NCBI RefSeq assembly: GCF_001811505.1
Contig: NZ_KV805000.1
Coordinates: forward strand, 62,156 to 105,431
Direction: 5' to 3'
Origin: Streptococcus sp. HMSC034E03
Lineage (GTDB): Bacteria > Bacillota > Bacilli > Lactobacillales > Streptococcaceae
Length of the DNA stretch: 43,276 nucleotides
Shown here: positions 8,058 through 17,145 of the stretch, one piece after another
Numbering within the stretch: position 1 is the stretch's first letter
Layout: every line of letters starts with the position of its first letter
Position numbers and translations under genes: made by a program
The notes under the pieces: model-generated
Databases searched by the model: none
Seen by the model: the letters and a program-made list of their open reading frames with translations, nothing else
What the model was told of the DNA's origin: nothing

Positions 8058-8273
8058 ATGAAACGAGTGATATTATTAGCAGTGATTCAGGCAGTTGTAC
8101 TCTTCTTCATTATTGGAGCGCTTGCCTATGCTTTTAAAGGGGATTTCTTTTATAACCATCTAGCAGTTATCTTTGCACCAATCGCAGGTATTATGCGATT
8201 TGCGACAGCCTATGCAACGGAGATTGTTCTCCCTAAAAAGGCTGCAGAGATTGCTGAAAAGCGAAAAAAATAA
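8058..8273 (+). CDS. Small membrane protein, unknown function
   Basis: A 71-residue protein with two hydrophobic segments (about residues 5-27 and 35-50) and a strongly basic C-terminus (KKAAEIAEKRKK). The ribosome binding site AGGAGG is well placed. It is the last gene before a strong terminator at 8296, so it ends the HTH/PspC operon. No family recognised. Confidence 0.75.
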   Translation: MKRVILLAVIQAVVLFFIIGALAYAFKGDFFYNHLAVIFAPIAGIMRFATAYATEIVLPKKAAEIAEKRKK

Positions 8274-8295
8274 AGAAATACCAAGTAAAATAAGG

Positions 8296-8323
8296 TCCAG
8301 CGAATGATTTTGCTGGATTTTTT
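8296..8323 (+). terminator. Terminator of the HTH/PspC operon
   Basis: TCCAGC (8296-8301) pairs with GCTGGA (8312-8317), extended inward by A-T and G-U pairs, followed by six T residues. Confidence 0.85.
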
Positions 8324-8384
8324 CATTTATAGCAGGATTCTTCTCAACTTTTCTGATGATTTTCATGAAGAGCCTGCGCTTTTA

Positions 8385-8393
8385 TGGTAAAAT
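8385..8393 (+). promoter_or_regulatory. Extended -10 promoter of aspS
   Basis: TATGGTAAAAT (8384-8393) is an extended -10 upstream of aspS with a leader of about 20 nt; no T-box fits in it. Confidence 0.55.
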
Positions 8394-8421
8394 AGTAACA
8401 GAATAAAAGAGGAGAGAAAAC

Positions 8422-10185
8422 ATGAAACGTAGTATGTATGCTGGTCGTGTTCGTGAGGAACACATCGGACAAGAAATTACCTTGAAAGGATGGGTAGCCC
8501 GTCGTCGTGACCTTGGTGGTTTGATCTTTATCGATCTTCGTGACCGTGAAGGAATCATGCAGTTGGTTATCAACCCAGAAAAAGTATCTGCAGAGGTGAT
8601 GGCAACAGCTGAAAGCCTTCGTAGTGAATTTGTCATCGAGGTGACTGGTCAAGTTGCTGCACGTGAGCAAGCCAATGATAAGTTGGCGACTGGTGCAGTT
8701 GAATTGAATGTAACAGCTCTTTCTGTACTTAACACAGCCAAAACAACACCATTTGAAATCAAGGATGGCATTGAAGCGAACGATGATACGCGTCTACGTT
8801 ACCGTTATCTTGACCTTCGTCGTCCAGAAATGTTGGAAAATCTTAAACTTCGTGCCAAAGTAACACATTCTATCCGCAACTACTTGGATGAGTTGGAATT
8901 TATTGATGTGGAAACGCCATTCCTTTCTAAGTCAACACCAGAGGGGGCGCGTGACTATTTGGTGCCTTCTCGTGTCAATAAGGGTCATTTCTATGCCCTT
9001 CCTCAAAGTCCGCAGATTACAAAACAGTTGTTAATGAATGCGGGATTTGACCGTTACTACCAAATCGTCAAATGTTTCCGCGATGAAGATTTACGTGGAG
9101 ACCGTCAACCTGAGTTTACACAGGTCGACTTGGAAACTTCATTCCTTACTGAGCAAGAAATTCAAGATATCACAGAAGGTTTGATTGCGCGCGTGATGAA
9201 GGAAACAAAAGGCATCGAAGTAACACTGCCATTCCCTCGTATGAAGTATGATGATGCCATGGCTCTTTATGGTTCTGACAAGCCTGATACTCGTTTTGAG
9301 ATGTTGCTTCAAGACTTGACAGATCTTGTCAAGGGTGTAGATTTCAAAGTCTTCACAGAAGCTCCTGCGGTTAAAGCAATTGTAGTTAAAGGTGCAGCAG
9401 ACAACTACTCTCGTAAAGATATTGACAAGATGACAGAGGTGGCCAAGCAGTATGGTGCTAAAGGTCTTGCTTGGGTCAAGGTGGTTGATGGAGAATTAAA
9501 CGGACCAGTTGCCAAGTTCTTGACTGGTATCCAAGAAGAATTGACAACAGCGCTTGCTCTTGAAGATAAAGACTTGGTTCTCTTTGTGGCTGATACGCTT
9601 GAAGTAGCCAATGCAACACTTGGGGCTCTTCGTGGACGTATTGCCAAAGAGCTTGGCTTAATTGATAACGACAAGTTTAACTTCCTCTGGGTAGTTGACT
9701 GGCCAATGTTTGAATGGTCTGAAGAAGAAGGCCGTTATATGAGTGCCCACCATCCATTTACCCTTCCTCAAGCAGAAACTACTCATGAGCTTGAAGGTGA
9801 TTTGGCTAAGGTCCGTGCCATTGCCTATGATATCGTCCTAAACGGTTATGAACTTGGTGGCGGTAGCCTTCGTATCAACCAAAAAGACCTTCAAGAACGT
9901 ATGTTCAAGGCTCTTGGTTTCTCAGCCGAAGAAGCAAATGACCAGTTTGGTTTCCTTTTGGAAGCTATGGACTATGGCTTCCCACCACACGGTGGTTTGG
10001 CTATCGGTCTTGACCGTTTTGTCATGTTGCTCGCTGGAGAAGAAAATATTCGTGAAGTCATCGCCTTTCCTAAGAACAACAAGGCAACTGACCCAATGAC
10101 GCAAGCACCATCAACAGTAGCTCTTAAACAACTAGAGGAACTTAATCTACAAGTAGAACAAGATGAAACAAACGAAACTAACTAA
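8422..10185 (+). CDS. aspS: Aspartyl-tRNA synthetase
   Basis: A 587-residue class IIb synthetase, the bacterial-type length. Residues 1-105 form the OB-fold anticodon domain ([20 protein letters not shown]). Motif 2 ([18 protein letters not shown]) is near 218-235. The bacterial GAD insertion spans about 290-410. Motif 3 ([15 protein letters not shown]) lies near 526-540. AGAGGAGA precedes the ATG at a good distance. The last 23 bases overlap the start of the yitT-like gene in another frame, so the two are probably translationally coupled. Confidence 0.97.
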   Translation: MKRSMYAGRVREEHIGQEITLKGWVARRRDLGGLIFIDLRDREGIMQLVINPEKVSAEVMATAESLRSEFVIEVTGQVAAREQANDKLATGAVELNVTALSVLNTAKTTPFEIKDGIEANDDTRLRYRYLDLRRPEMLENLKLRAKVTHSIRNYLDELEFIDVETPFLSKSTPEGARDYLVPSRVNKGHFYALPQSPQITKQLLMNAGFDRYYQIVKCFRDEDLRGDRQPEFTQVDLETSFLTEQEIQDITEGLIARVMKETKGIEVTLPFPRMKYDDAMALYGSDKPDTRFEMLLQDLTDLVKGVDFKVFTEAPAVKAIVVKGAADNYSRKDIDKMTEVAKQYGAKGLAWVKVVDGELNGPVAKFLTGIQEELTTALALEDKDLVLFVADTLEVANATLGALRGRIAKELGLIDNDKFNFLWVVDWPMFEWSEEEGRYMSAHHPFTLPQAETTHELEGDLAKVRAIAYDIVLNGYELGGGSLRINQKDLQERMFKALGFSAEEANDQFGFLLEAMDYGFPPHGGLAIGLDRFVMLLAGEENIREVIAFPKNNKATDPMTQAPSTVALKQLEELNLQVEQDETNETN

Positions 10186-11104
10186 AAAGTGGTACCATTA
10201 TCTTCGCCGCTTTGCTTATCGAGTAAAGATTTTGCGTGTTTTACAAAGTATTTCTCGAGAAAAATACGATGAAAAAATCTCAGCTTCTCTGGTATATGGT
10301 TTTCTATCAGCAGTAGCCGTTAATTTCTTTTTCCAACCAGGGCACGTTTATTCAAGTGGTGCGACAGGTTTGGCCCAAATTATATCTGCTCTAAGTAACC
10401 ACTGGTTTGGGTTTCATTTCCCAATTTCAGTAGCATTTTACGCTATCAATATCCCGCTGATGATTTTAGCCTGGTACCAAATTGGACATAAGTTTACGAT
10501 TTTTACCTTTATCACGGTATCCATGAGCTCGCTCTTTATCCAGTTTGTGCCTGTGGTGGTCTTGACAGAGGATCCAATCATCAATGCCCTTTTTGGGGGA
10601 GTCGTCATGGGATTGGGGATCGGCTTTGCTTTACGACATAACATCTCCAGTGGCGGAACAGATATTGTCAGCCTAACCATTCGTAAGAAGACAGGTCGCA
10701 ACGTCGGAAGTATCTCTTTCTTGGTGAACGGTACCATCATGTTGATTGCTGGAGTGACCTTTGGTTGGAAATATGCCCTTTATTCCATGATTACCATCTT
10801 TGTCTCAAGTCGTGTGACAGATGCAGTTTTCACCAAGCAAAAACGCATGCAGGCCATGATTGTTACTAGCAATCCAGATGCCGTCATTGAGAAGATCCAT
10901 AATAAATTGCACCGTGGCGCAACCATGATCCATGATGCTGAAGGAACTTATAATCACCAGCGTAAGGCTGTTTTGATTACGGTTATCACTCGTGCAGAGT
11001 TCAATGATTTTAAATTAATCATGAAGCAAGTTGATCCGACGGCCTTTGTTTCTGTTTCAGAAAATGTTCATATCCTAGGACGATTTGTCGAAGTCGAAAA
11101 CTAA
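10163..11104 (+). CDS. YitT family membrane protein
   Basis: A 313-residue protein with a basic N-terminal tail of about 40 residues, five to six membrane segments from about 45 to 220 (YitT_membrane domain, with the family pattern [18 protein letters not shown]), and a C-terminal DUF2179 domain (about 225-310). Function is not established; Bacillus relatives are uncharacterised membrane proteins. The ATG lies inside aspS, 23 nt before its stop, with only a weak purine-rich stretch upstream, so expression probably depends on aspS translation. The bidirectional terminator at 11186-11228 follows. Confidence 0.85.
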   Translation: MKQTKLTKKWYHYLRRFAYRVKILRVLQSISREKYDEKISASLVYGFLSAVAVNFFFQPGHVYSSGATGLAQIISALSNHWFGFHFPISVAFYAINIPLMILAWYQIGHKFTIFTFITVSMSSLFIQFVPVVVLTEDPIINALFGGVVMGLGIGFALRHNISSGGTDIVSLTIRKKTGRNVGSISFLVNGTIMLIAGVTFGWKYALYSMITIFVSSRVTDAVFTKQKRMQAMIVTSNPDAVIEKIHNKLHRGATMIHDAEGTYNHQRKAVLITVITRAEFNDFKLIMKQVDPTAFVSVSENVHILGRFVEVEN

Positions 11105-11185
11105 AGATTTCAGGACATCTTCAAATTCCATTAGTGATACCTTGCTCTAGTTTACTAATAGTTATTTATAACAATGAATAGAACG

Positions 11186-11228
11186 AAAAAACCAACTCTT
11201 GAACATATTGTCAGAGTTGGGCTTTTTT
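11186..11228. terminator. Bidirectional terminator between yitT and malR
   Basis: CCAACTCT (11192-11199) pairs with AGAGTTGG (11213-11220). It is flanked by six A on the left and six T on the right, so it can end both yitT (plus) and malR (minus). The T run touches the malR stop codon. Confidence 0.85.
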
Positions 11229-12213
11229 ATTTTTCAACGATTTTGTGGGCAATCAACTGGCGGTAACAAATTTGTTTGTTGTTTTTAGCATCATTGATGA
11301 TCTGGAGAATAGTTTCAAAGGAAACACGACCAAGCTCCAAACTATTGATATCGACATAGGCCGCCAAGTTGAGCTTGGGATTGACTGAGTCGAAGCTGAG
11401 GACAGGGACATCCAGTTGGTGTTTTGCGATGTAATCACAGACCCCTGCAGCAAGGAGACTATCAATGGTAATAATAGCGTCAATATTTGGATTGTGTTTG
11501 AAGAGAAGTCTACTAAAGCGATAACCATTATCTTCAAGAAATTCAGTAGCAAAGTAAGTCAGATTAGTATCGAGAGGAAGTTGGTATTGTTTGAGAGCTA
11601 GCTCGTAACCTGTCAGACGGTCTAGTGTTACGAAGAGTCGCTTAGTACCTCCGATAAAGGCAATTCGCTTGCATCCTTTTTTGATGAAATACTCTGTCGC
11701 ATCAAAACCAGCTTGGACATTGTCATTATCGACAAGTGGAATGAAGGGAGATAGAGATTTACCTAAGATAAGGAAAGGAAATTGCTCGTCTACTACTAAC
11801 TTAACCAAAGGGTCCTCTTCTTGGGCATAGAGGAAAATCAAACCGTCTACACGCTTACCATAGACCATCTGAGAAATAGCTTTAAGACGCTCTTTGGCAT
11901 CTTTACCTGTCGCAATCTGAATGGCGTAGTGGTTTTCAGAGGCGACTTGGGCGATACCACGGAGGACAGATGGGAAGAAAGGATTTTGATAGAAGGCATC
12001 TGAGTCGTCAGGAAGCACCAAGCCAATAACTTGGGTATAACTGCTTACCAAGCTACGAGCGTTGAGGTTGGGGTGGTAATTGAGCTCCTTCATAGCCTTG
12101 CGAACGCGTTTTTTTGTTTCATCGCTAATGGTTGATTTATTTTGAATAACACGGGTTACGGTTGAAGGTGAAACACCAGCAGCCTTGGCCACGTCTTTAA
12201 TCGTAACAGGCAT
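11227..12213 (-). CDS. malR: Maltose operon repressor, LacI family
   Basis: A 328-residue LacI/GalR regulator. Residues 2-50 hold the HTH and hinge (TIKDVAKAAGVSPSTVTRVI ending in NARSL). Residues 60-328 form the periplasmic-binding-like effector domain (VIGLVLPDDSD, KRIAFIGGT). In the pneumococcus the orthologous MalR represses the malXCD and malMP promoters and is relieved by maltose. The start follows the malA stop by 9 nt, and the malA stop codon is part of the malR Shine-Dalgarno (TAGGAG), so malA and malR are coupled. Likely operators lie in the malX/malQ spacer. Confidence 0.95.
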   Translation of the reverse strand: MPVTIKDVAKAAGVSPSTVTRVIQNKSTISDETKKRVRKAMKELNYHPNLNARSLVSSYTQVIGLVLPDDSDAFYQNPFFPSVLRGIAQVASENHYAIQIATGKDAKERLKAISQMVYGKRVDGLIFLYAQEEDPLVKLVVDEQFPFLILGKSLSPFIPLVDNDNVQAGFDATEYFIKKGCKRIAFIGGTKRLFVTLDRLTGYELALKQYQLPLDTNLTYFATEFLEDNGYRFSRLLFKHNPNIDAIITIDSLLAAGVCDYIAKHQLDVPVLSFDSVNPKLNLAAYVDINSLELGRVSFETILQIINDAKNNKQICYRQLIAHKIVEK

Positions 12214-12222
12214 AATAATCTC

Positions 12223-13023
12223 CTACTTATGGTAGTCTGGATCACGGAAATGCGTTTTGTAAAAGATAGTGACCAGGTATAGAACAAATAAAATATTTTG
12301 AACAGTAATTAAAGTGGCCATATTTTGGCCTAGGAGACCTAGAATCATAGCAAGTAAGGTTGGTAATCCTAAACAGTTCAAAATGAAATGATAGCACTCT
12401 TTGTAGCTTTTAAATGAAAAGAGACGCGATTTTTTCGTGAAGTAGAGCAAGAGGCTAGCACCTAAAGCAACAATAAAAAAATTAAGTCCAAAGAGGAAGC
12501 TAGAACCTAGCACAAGAAAGAGACTAATATAGACGCGATTCTGTTGATACCAGTCTTTAGAAATGGCTTGTGTTAAGCTTTCCTTGCTTTGGAAGCTCTC
12601 AGTCGTTATCGCGTGATAGCGAATGCTGGTCAATTCTTTTCCTTGCTTACTGATGATGAGTTTCTCAGGTTCAAAGTTCAGAAGTAATTCCTCAGGGAAG
12701 TTTGAACTAGAAGGGTCTCCGATTTGGATAGAAGCTTGATGAGGAGATGAACCTGCATAGCTCAACTTACCATCTACAATCTTTGCATTGGCAGCCAAAT
12801 CCTGAACCACACTATCCGTCAAAGGAGTGTAGACATCATTGATGAAAGTTTCTAAAGGATAAGTTTCCTGAGAACTGTTTTGGATAGCAATAGGGATCAT
12901 CGACAAGCTAATCAAGAAGATACTGGTAAAAATCAGTTGGAACCAGTTGAGACCAAAACGTTGAGATAGGGGCTTACGGAATCCCCAGATACTATTAAAA
13001 TAAGAAAATGGATATGGCAACAT
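12223..13023 (-). CDS. malA: MalA, DUF1189 family membrane protein
   Basis: A 266-residue protein with one N-terminal hydrophobic segment (about 26-45), an extracytoplasmic region of about 110 residues, and three to four C-terminal segments (about 158-250), matching DUF1189. The name malA follows its conserved place directly upstream of malR in the streptococcal maltose cluster; its molecular role is unknown. The promoter at 13057-13085 drives malA-malR and carries no visible LacI-type operator, so malR itself may not be autoregulated. Confidence 0.85.
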   Translation of the reverse strand: MLPYPFSYFNSIWGFRKPLSQRFGLNWFQLIFTSIFLISLSMIPIAIQNSSQETYPLETFINDVYTPLTDSVVQDLAANAKIVDGKLSYAGSSPHQASIQIGDPSSSNFPEELLLNFEPEKLIISKQGKELTSIRYHAITTESFQSKESLTQAISKDWYQQNRVYISLFLVLGSSFLFGLNFFIVALGASLLLYFTKKSRLFSFKSYKECYHFILNCLGLPTLLAMILGLLGQNMATLITVQNILFVLYLVTIFYKTHFRDPDYHK

Positions 13024-13056
13024 AATTCTCTTTCTAAGGCATTTTTCTATATGAGT

Positions 13057-13085
13057 ATTATATAGAGAAATGTGTTTAATTTCAA
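13057..13085 (-). promoter_or_regulatory. Promoter of malA-malR
   Basis: On the minus strand, TTGAAA (13080-13085), 17 bp, TATAAT (13057-13062). A strong sigma-A promoter without a CAAACGTTTG-type operator. Confidence 0.75.
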
Positions 13086-13207
13086 GTGGGTCAGGTACAA
13101 TGCTGGTTGAAAGTAGGCTTTTGCTTTAAATTGTTCACAAACAAGAAGCCTTACCTTAAACTTTTATTTCTCATCAGATTATCTAAGTAAGGACAAGTTC
13201 CAAAATG

Positions 13208-13247
13208 AAAAAGGGTGGCGGGGGGTATATTACCCCTTGTCGCCACC
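13208..13247 (-). terminator. Terminator overlapping the malD stop codon
   Basis: On the minus strand GGTGGCG (13241-13247) pairs with CGCCACC (13214-13220), with an inner GGGGT/ACCCC helix, followed by CTTTTTC. The stem begins inside the last codons of malD and the stop codon lies in the hairpin, so the G-rich 3' end of malD serves both as coding sequence and terminator. Confidence 0.8.
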
Positions 13248-14072
13248 GCTTGTAAGTCCTGAAACAAAGTTCTTTTGCAAGAAGAAGAAAAGTGTACAGA
13301 TTGGAAGAGCGATGAGGATAGCACCTGCTGAGAAGTAGGCAATCTTCAAGTTCTTCGCATTGCTAACGAAGGTTTGTAGACCAACGGCAACTGTAAAGTA
13401 TTCTTTCTCACGAAGCAAGAAACTAGAGAGGATGTAGTCTCCGAAAGGTCCCATGAAGGCCCAGAGTGCTTGTACCGCCACCATTGGGCGAACAAGAGGG
13501 AGAACGATTTGCCAGAAGCGGCGGAAGTGTCCTGCACCATCAAGTTTTGCAGACTCATCAAGAGACATTGGCACGGTGTCAAAGTAACCTTTCATCAACC
13601 ATGCATTCATAGGGATACCACCACCGACGTAGAGGAAGATGAGGAACCAGCTATGATTAAGGGCGTTCAACATGAGGGCCATAACGAAGAAGGCAGTCAA
13701 AGCGGCCATTGTTGGCACCATTTGGATAATCAAGAAGAAGACCAAACTTTGTTTACGAGCCAAGAAGTTGTAACGGCTGTAAGCATAACCAGCAAGCACG
13801 ATAATACTTGTCTGAACGACCATAGTGATCAAAGCGATGATCAAAGTATTAAGGTACCAGGTACCGTACAAGGTTTCTGTAAAGAGCCCTTTGAAGTTAT
13901 CAAGACTAAAGTTGACATTGCTGTCGAGTTTAAAGGCCACAACGTTACCAGCCTTGAAGGCAGACATAATCGTGATTAAAAGAGGATAGATAATGACGAT
14001 TGAAAGTCCGATCAAGTAGAGGTAAGTGAGGGTTTGAGTCAGTCTACGTTTTAGTTTGATTGAGTTATTCAT
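13230..14072 (-). CDS. malD: Maltodextrin ABC transporter permease MalD (MalG-type)
   Basis: A 280-residue inner-membrane permease with six segments and the EAA loop ([24 protein letters not shown], near residues 178-201) that contacts the ATPase. I start it at ATG 14072, one base after the malC stop (14074); the longer upstream extension overlaps malC and lacks a ribosome binding site. It forms the channel with MalC. No mal ATPase gene is present in the window, as in related streptococci where the shared ATPase MsmK energises this importer. Confidence 0.95.
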   Translation of the reverse strand: MNNSIKLKRRLTQTLTYLYLIGLSIVIIYPLLITIMSAFKAGNVVAFKLDSNVNFSLDNFKGLFTETLYGTWYLNTLIIALITMVVQTSIIVLAGYAYSRYNFLARKQSLVFFLIIQMVPTMAALTAFFVMALMLNALNHSWFLIFLYVGGGIPMNAWLMKGYFDTVPMSLDESAKLDGAGHFRRFWQIVLPLVRPMVAVQALWAFMGPFGDYILSSFLLREKEYFTVAVGLQTFVSNAKNLKIAYFSAGAILIALPICTLFFFLQKNFVSGLTSGGDKG

Positions 14073-14073
14073 C

Positions 14074-15378
14074 TTAGACGTCCTCCATATCAAATGCGTG
14101 TAGTTTCTTGAAGGCAATCATAGAAATAGAGATGACGATGATTGAAATAATCAAGGTAACAGCTGCCGCCATAGAGTATTGTGGAGCTGTACCTGTTGTC
14201 AAACGGTAAATCCATGAGATCAAGATATCGGTTGAACCAGCTCCACCACCGACACTACCAGGACCACCACCATTGAAGAGGTACATGATAGAGAAGTTGT
14301 TGAAGTTGAAGGTGTATTGGCTAATCAAAGTAGGTGCCGCAACAGCCAAAATCATTGGGAAAGTAATGTTGCGGAATTTTTGCCAAGCGTTTGCACCGTC
14401 GATATAAGCTGCTTCATACAAGTCGTTTGGAATAGACTGTAGGATACCGAGAGTAAGGACATAGATATAAGGGAATCCAAGCCAACCTTGCATCATAATC
14501 AAGGCAACCTTAGTCCAAGTAGGGTCTGTTTTCCAAGGGATGAGTGCCCCATCGAGGAATGGAAGAACTTTAGCAAAAAGTGGTAAAACTTGAGTATTGA
14601 TAGCACCAACACTATCGTTAAACATGTTTGAGAATGTCAAGATAGTGATGAAGGCTGGAACTGCCCAAGGCAGAAGGAAGATAACACCAAAGATACGTTT
14701 TCCTTTGATGAATGGTTGGTTAGCAATAATAGCTGTGAAGATACCGATTACAATCTGTAAAGTTGATGCAGACAAAGCCCAGATAATAGTCCAAGAAAGA
14801 ACGGCACCAAAGGCTGAACGGAAGGTACTCAAGCTCCAGATATTTGTGAAGTTGGTCAATCCAACCCAGTCCAACAATTTATTAGGTGGTAAATGTTGGA
14901 AATCATAGTTAGTAAAGGCGATCATCAAGGTTACAATAACTGGGAAGATGATGGCAAATGTCATGGCAACGTAAGATGGGATAATGAGCAAGTATGGGAA
15001 TCCATTTTCATAGATACCTTTAATCATATCCTTAAGTGTCAATGGGACAGGAATGCCATTATTGATACGTTTTGCAATGGTATGAGCATCTTTAATATTG
15101 AGAATATAAAATGCTAGATAAACAATTACAAAAATAGAGTGAAATGCACCACGAATCAACATAAAGAGAGAGTTGTCACGGCCAGGTTTTTCACCGAGTG
15201 TGATCAAGTTGCTCAATTCAGGTGCTGCAAGTACTATAAAATAGAGGACAAAAGCTAATGTTACAGCAAGGAAGATAAAACCTTTGGCTTTTTGTTTGTT
15301 ATAGATTTGCCCCAACCCAGGAATCAATGAAAGCAAGGCTGCTTTTCTTGGTTGTTGTTCCATGAGTACTCCTTTCAT
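14074..15378 (-). CDS. malC: Maltodextrin ABC transporter permease MalC (MalF-type)
   Basis: A 434-residue permease. Residues 15-85 form an extra N-terminal module with two to three hydrophobic segments, beginning [20 protein letters not shown], a motif also seen in small membrane proteins. The typical permease follows, with the EAA loop ([22 protein letters not shown]) near residues 320-341. It partners MalD and MalX to import linear maltodextrins. Its ribosome binding site (AAAGGAGT) is good. The hairpin at 15415-15450 separates it from malX and probably lowers its expression relative to the binding protein. Confidence 0.95.
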   Translation of the reverse strand: MKGVLMEQQPRKAALLSLIPGLGQIYNKQKAKGFIFLAVTLAFVLYFIVLAAPELSNLITLGEKPGRDNSLFMLIRGAFHSIFVIVYLAFYILNIKDAHTIAKRINNGIPVPLTLKDMIKGIYENGFPYLLIIPSYVAMTFAIIFPVIVTLMIAFTNYDFQHLPPNKLLDWVGLTNFTNIWSLSTFRSAFGAVLSWTIIWALSASTLQIVIGIFTAIIANQPFIKGKRIFGVIFLLPWAVPAFITILTFSNMFNDSVGAINTQVLPLFAKVLPFLDGALIPWKTDPTWTKVALIMMQGWLGFPYIYVLTLGILQSIPNDLYEAAYIDGANAWQKFRNITFPMILAVAAPTLISQYTFNFNNFSIMYLFNGGGPGSVGGGAGSTDILISWIYRLTTGTAPQYSMAAAVTLIISIIVISISMIAFKKLHAFDMEDV

Positions 15379-15414
15379 AAGATGTGAACGTCAAGCTGAG
15401 TTCTGTTAATATCT

Positions 15415-15450
15415 AAAAATCAAGGGGGATAAGTTTTAAATCCCCCTTGA
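15415..15450 (-). terminator. malX-malC intergenic hairpin (attenuating terminator)
   Basis: An 11-bp perfect stem (TCAAGGGGGAT, 15420-15430, with ATCCCCCTTGA, 15440-15450) is followed on the minus strand by five T. It lies inside the malXCD operon, so it probably terminates part of the transcripts and protects malX mRNA, giving more binding protein than permease. Confidence 0.8.
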
Positions 15451-15459
15451 ATCAATCAA

Positions 15460-16728
15460 TTAGTTACCAAATTTTTGTTGGATTGTTTCTTTAATCAATG
15501 TTACAGCATCATTTGCAGCTGTTTTAGCATCTTTCTTACCGCTTACAGCGTCAAAGAGCATTGTTTTAGCTGGGTCCCAAACTGTTGACATTTGAGAGAT
15601 GTTTGGCATTGGTTGAGCGTTCTTGAACTGTTTGATAACAGCAGTAGTCAACTCATCGTTTTTACCTTCAGCGTAAGTACGAGCTTCAGTGTTAGCTGGG
15701 ATTTCGTTTGTTGCATCGTAGAATGCTTTTTGTTGGTCAGTTGAAACAAGGAAGTCTACGAATTTTTGAGCTCCTTCAAGGTTCTTAGTGCTTGATGGGA
15801 TGATCCAAGCTTTACCACCACCAAAGGCTGCGTAGTTTTTACCGTTTGGAAGAGTTGGGATAGTTGCAACACCGTAGTTTACTTTAGCATCTTTGAATGC
15901 TTGAGCTTTCCAAGGTCCATCAATGATAGCAGCTGTTTTACCTTCTTGGAATTGAGTTTGGATCAAGTTTCCAGCACCTTCAGTATCTTGCATACCTTTA
16001 GGCCATTTGTCATACCAAGTTTTAGCATAGTTGATACCTGCAATAGCACCATCGTTAGCAAGACCAATATCTTTAGGGTCTTTACCGTTTTGTCCAAACA
16101 CGTAGGCACCGTTACCAGCAAGAAGTCCATATGCGTAGTAGAAGTTAGTCCAGTCAGCTAGGAAAGCAGTAGTTTTTCCGTCTTCACCAGCGAAGGCATA
16201 TTTGCTATCTTTAGCAAGTTCTTCCAAGTCAGCAAATGTCTTAGGAGCTTCTTTCACTAAGTCTTTGTTATAGTACATAACAAGTGACTCGATAACGGCT
16301 GGAGCCCCATAAACTTTACCACCAACAGTTACAAGAGATTTAGTAGTATCGTCTGTTTTAGCACCGTCACTCAAAGTAACTTCTGAAAGTTGTCCGTCAG
16401 TACCAAGGCTACCTACACGGTCGTATGGTGCCATCATGACGTCAGCAGCTTTACCTGATTGGTTATCAAGTGAAAGATTGTCAAGTCCACCTAATTGGTC
16501 CCCTGTTTTAATAGTAACTTTTACACCAGCTTCTTTTTCGTAAGCTTTGGCAGCTGATTCTGCAAAAGCTTTATATTGATCTTCAACGTAGAAAGTGATT
16601 TCTTTCGCTTCTGATGAACCAGAGTCAGCAGTTTTATCAGCAGTTTTGCTTCCACAAGCTACTAAAAGTAAGCTAGCAAGAGTAGCAGTACCAAGTACAG
16701 CTGCGCTCTTCATGAATTTAGTTGACAT
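15460..16728 (-). CDS. malX: Maltodextrin-binding lipoprotein MalX
   Basis: A 422-residue solute-binding lipoprotein. Residues 1-25 are a lipoprotein signal peptide ending LLVAC, with Cys25 as the lipidated residue. A Ser/Asp/Lys-rich linker follows, then an extracellular-solute-binding family 1 domain (ITFYVEDQYKAFAE onward) like MalE. It captures maltose and maltodextrins at the cell surface and delivers them to MalC/MalD. AGGAGG precedes the ATG. Transcription starts from a promoter whose -35 box lies in a LacI-type operator (16814-16833), with a second operator (16768-16785) just downstream. Confidence 0.96.
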   Translation of the reverse strand: MSTKFMKSAAVLGTATLASLLLVACGSKTADKTADSGSSEAKEITFYVEDQYKAFAESAAKAYEKEAGVKVTIKTGDQLGGLDNLSLDNQSGKAADVMMAPYDRVGSLGTDGQLSEVTLSDGAKTDDTTKSLVTVGGKVYGAPAVIESLVMYYNKDLVKEAPKTFADLEELAKDSKYAFAGEDGKTTAFLADWTNFYYAYGLLAGNGAYVFGQNGKDPKDIGLANDGAIAGINYAKTWYDKWPKGMQDTEGAGNLIQTQFQEGKTAAIIDGPWKAQAFKDAKVNYGVATIPTLPNGKNYAAFGGGKAWIIPSSTKNLEGAQKFVDFLVSTDQQKAFYDATNEIPANTEARTYAEGKNDELTTAVIKQFKNAQPMPNISQMSTVWDPAKTMLFDAVSGKKDAKTAANDAVTLIKETIQQKFGN

Positions 16729-16767
16729 AGTGTATTCCTCCTAAAGAATAACAAATTTTGATTTCAA

Positions 16768-16785
16768 GGAAACGCAAACGTTTTC
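16768..16785. promoter_or_regulatory. LacI-type operator in the malX leader
   Basis: GGAAACGCAAACGTTTTC has the CAAACGTTT core shared with the malQ operator. It lies 13-30 bp downstream of the malX -10 box, where bound MalR would block transcription. CcpA could bind similar sites. Confidence 0.65.
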
Positions 16786-16797
16786 TCTTATGAACTT

Positions 16798-16826
16798 AGT
16801 ATAGCACAAACAGAAAACGGTTGCAA
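16798..16826 (-). promoter_or_regulatory. Promoter of malXCD
   Basis: On the minus strand, TTGCAA (16821-16826), 17 bp, TATACT (16798-16803). Same architecture as the divergent malQ promoter. Confidence 0.8.
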
Positions 16827-16833
16827 GCGTTTT
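16814..16833. promoter_or_regulatory. LacI/CcpA-type operator over the malX -35
   Basis: AAAACGGTTGCAAGCGTTTT is an imperfect palindrome enclosing the malX -35 box. Both MalR and CcpA (cre-like) binding are possible; the sequence alone does not decide. Confidence 0.6.
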
Positions 16834-17042
16834 TTGAAAAAAATTTAAAAAGCTTGTAACTGGTTAATCTCTAAAATTGGTTATATAATAGGAAGGAAAG
16901 GATGAAATCATATAAATTTCAATTCAAAAATAATTGAAGGGAAACGTTTGCATAGTTTGTAGATGTTTTTGTAGAGGTGAAAAAATAAGAATATAGTTTT
17001 TTAAAAAAGCTATAAAGTAAATAAATTGAAAAGTTTTTTGTT

Positions 17043-17058
17043 GAAACGCTTGCATTTC
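17043..17058. promoter_or_regulatory. Operator-like site over the malQ -35
   Basis: GAAACGCTTGCATTTC overlaps the malQ -35 hexamer. It mirrors the site over the malX -35 and resembles both LacI-family operators and cre sites. Confidence 0.55.
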
Positions 17059-17078
17059 TTTTTGAAATGGGTTATACT
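17050..17078 (+). promoter_or_regulatory. Promoter of malQP
   Basis: TTGCAT (17050-17055), 17 bp, TATACT (17073-17078). Transcription would start near 17085, at the edge of the perfect palindrome. Confidence 0.8.
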
Positions 17079-17085
17079 TTACTTG

Positions 17086-17101
17086 GCGCAAACGTTTGCG
17101 C
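17086..17101. promoter_or_regulatory. Perfect 16-bp MalR operator of malQP
   Basis: GCGCAAACGTTTGCGC is a perfect palindrome with the LacI-family central CG. It sits at about +1 to +17 of the malQ transcript, which fits repression by MalR. Confidence 0.8.
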
Positions 17102-17145
17102 TTGTAAAAATGAAATATTTAACTACAAACACTTGAGGTGCTATT

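Larger units (their letters stand above)
16729..17145. other. malX/malQ divergent intergenic region
   Basis: These 417 bases hold no convincing gene. They contain the two divergent promoters, two operator-like palindromes on each side, an additional GGGAAACGTTTGCAT site at 16939-16953 midway, and a weak extra plus-strand promoter (TGGTTA, 17 bp, TATAAT; 16861-16889) that might add a second malQ transcript. The middle is very A/T rich. Confidence 0.7.

Noticed and set aside
16902-16937. 11-codon ORF in the malX/malQ spacer (MKSYKFQF...)
   Set aside because: The purine stretch directly abuts the ATG, composition follows the A/T-rich background, and no conserved feature is visible.
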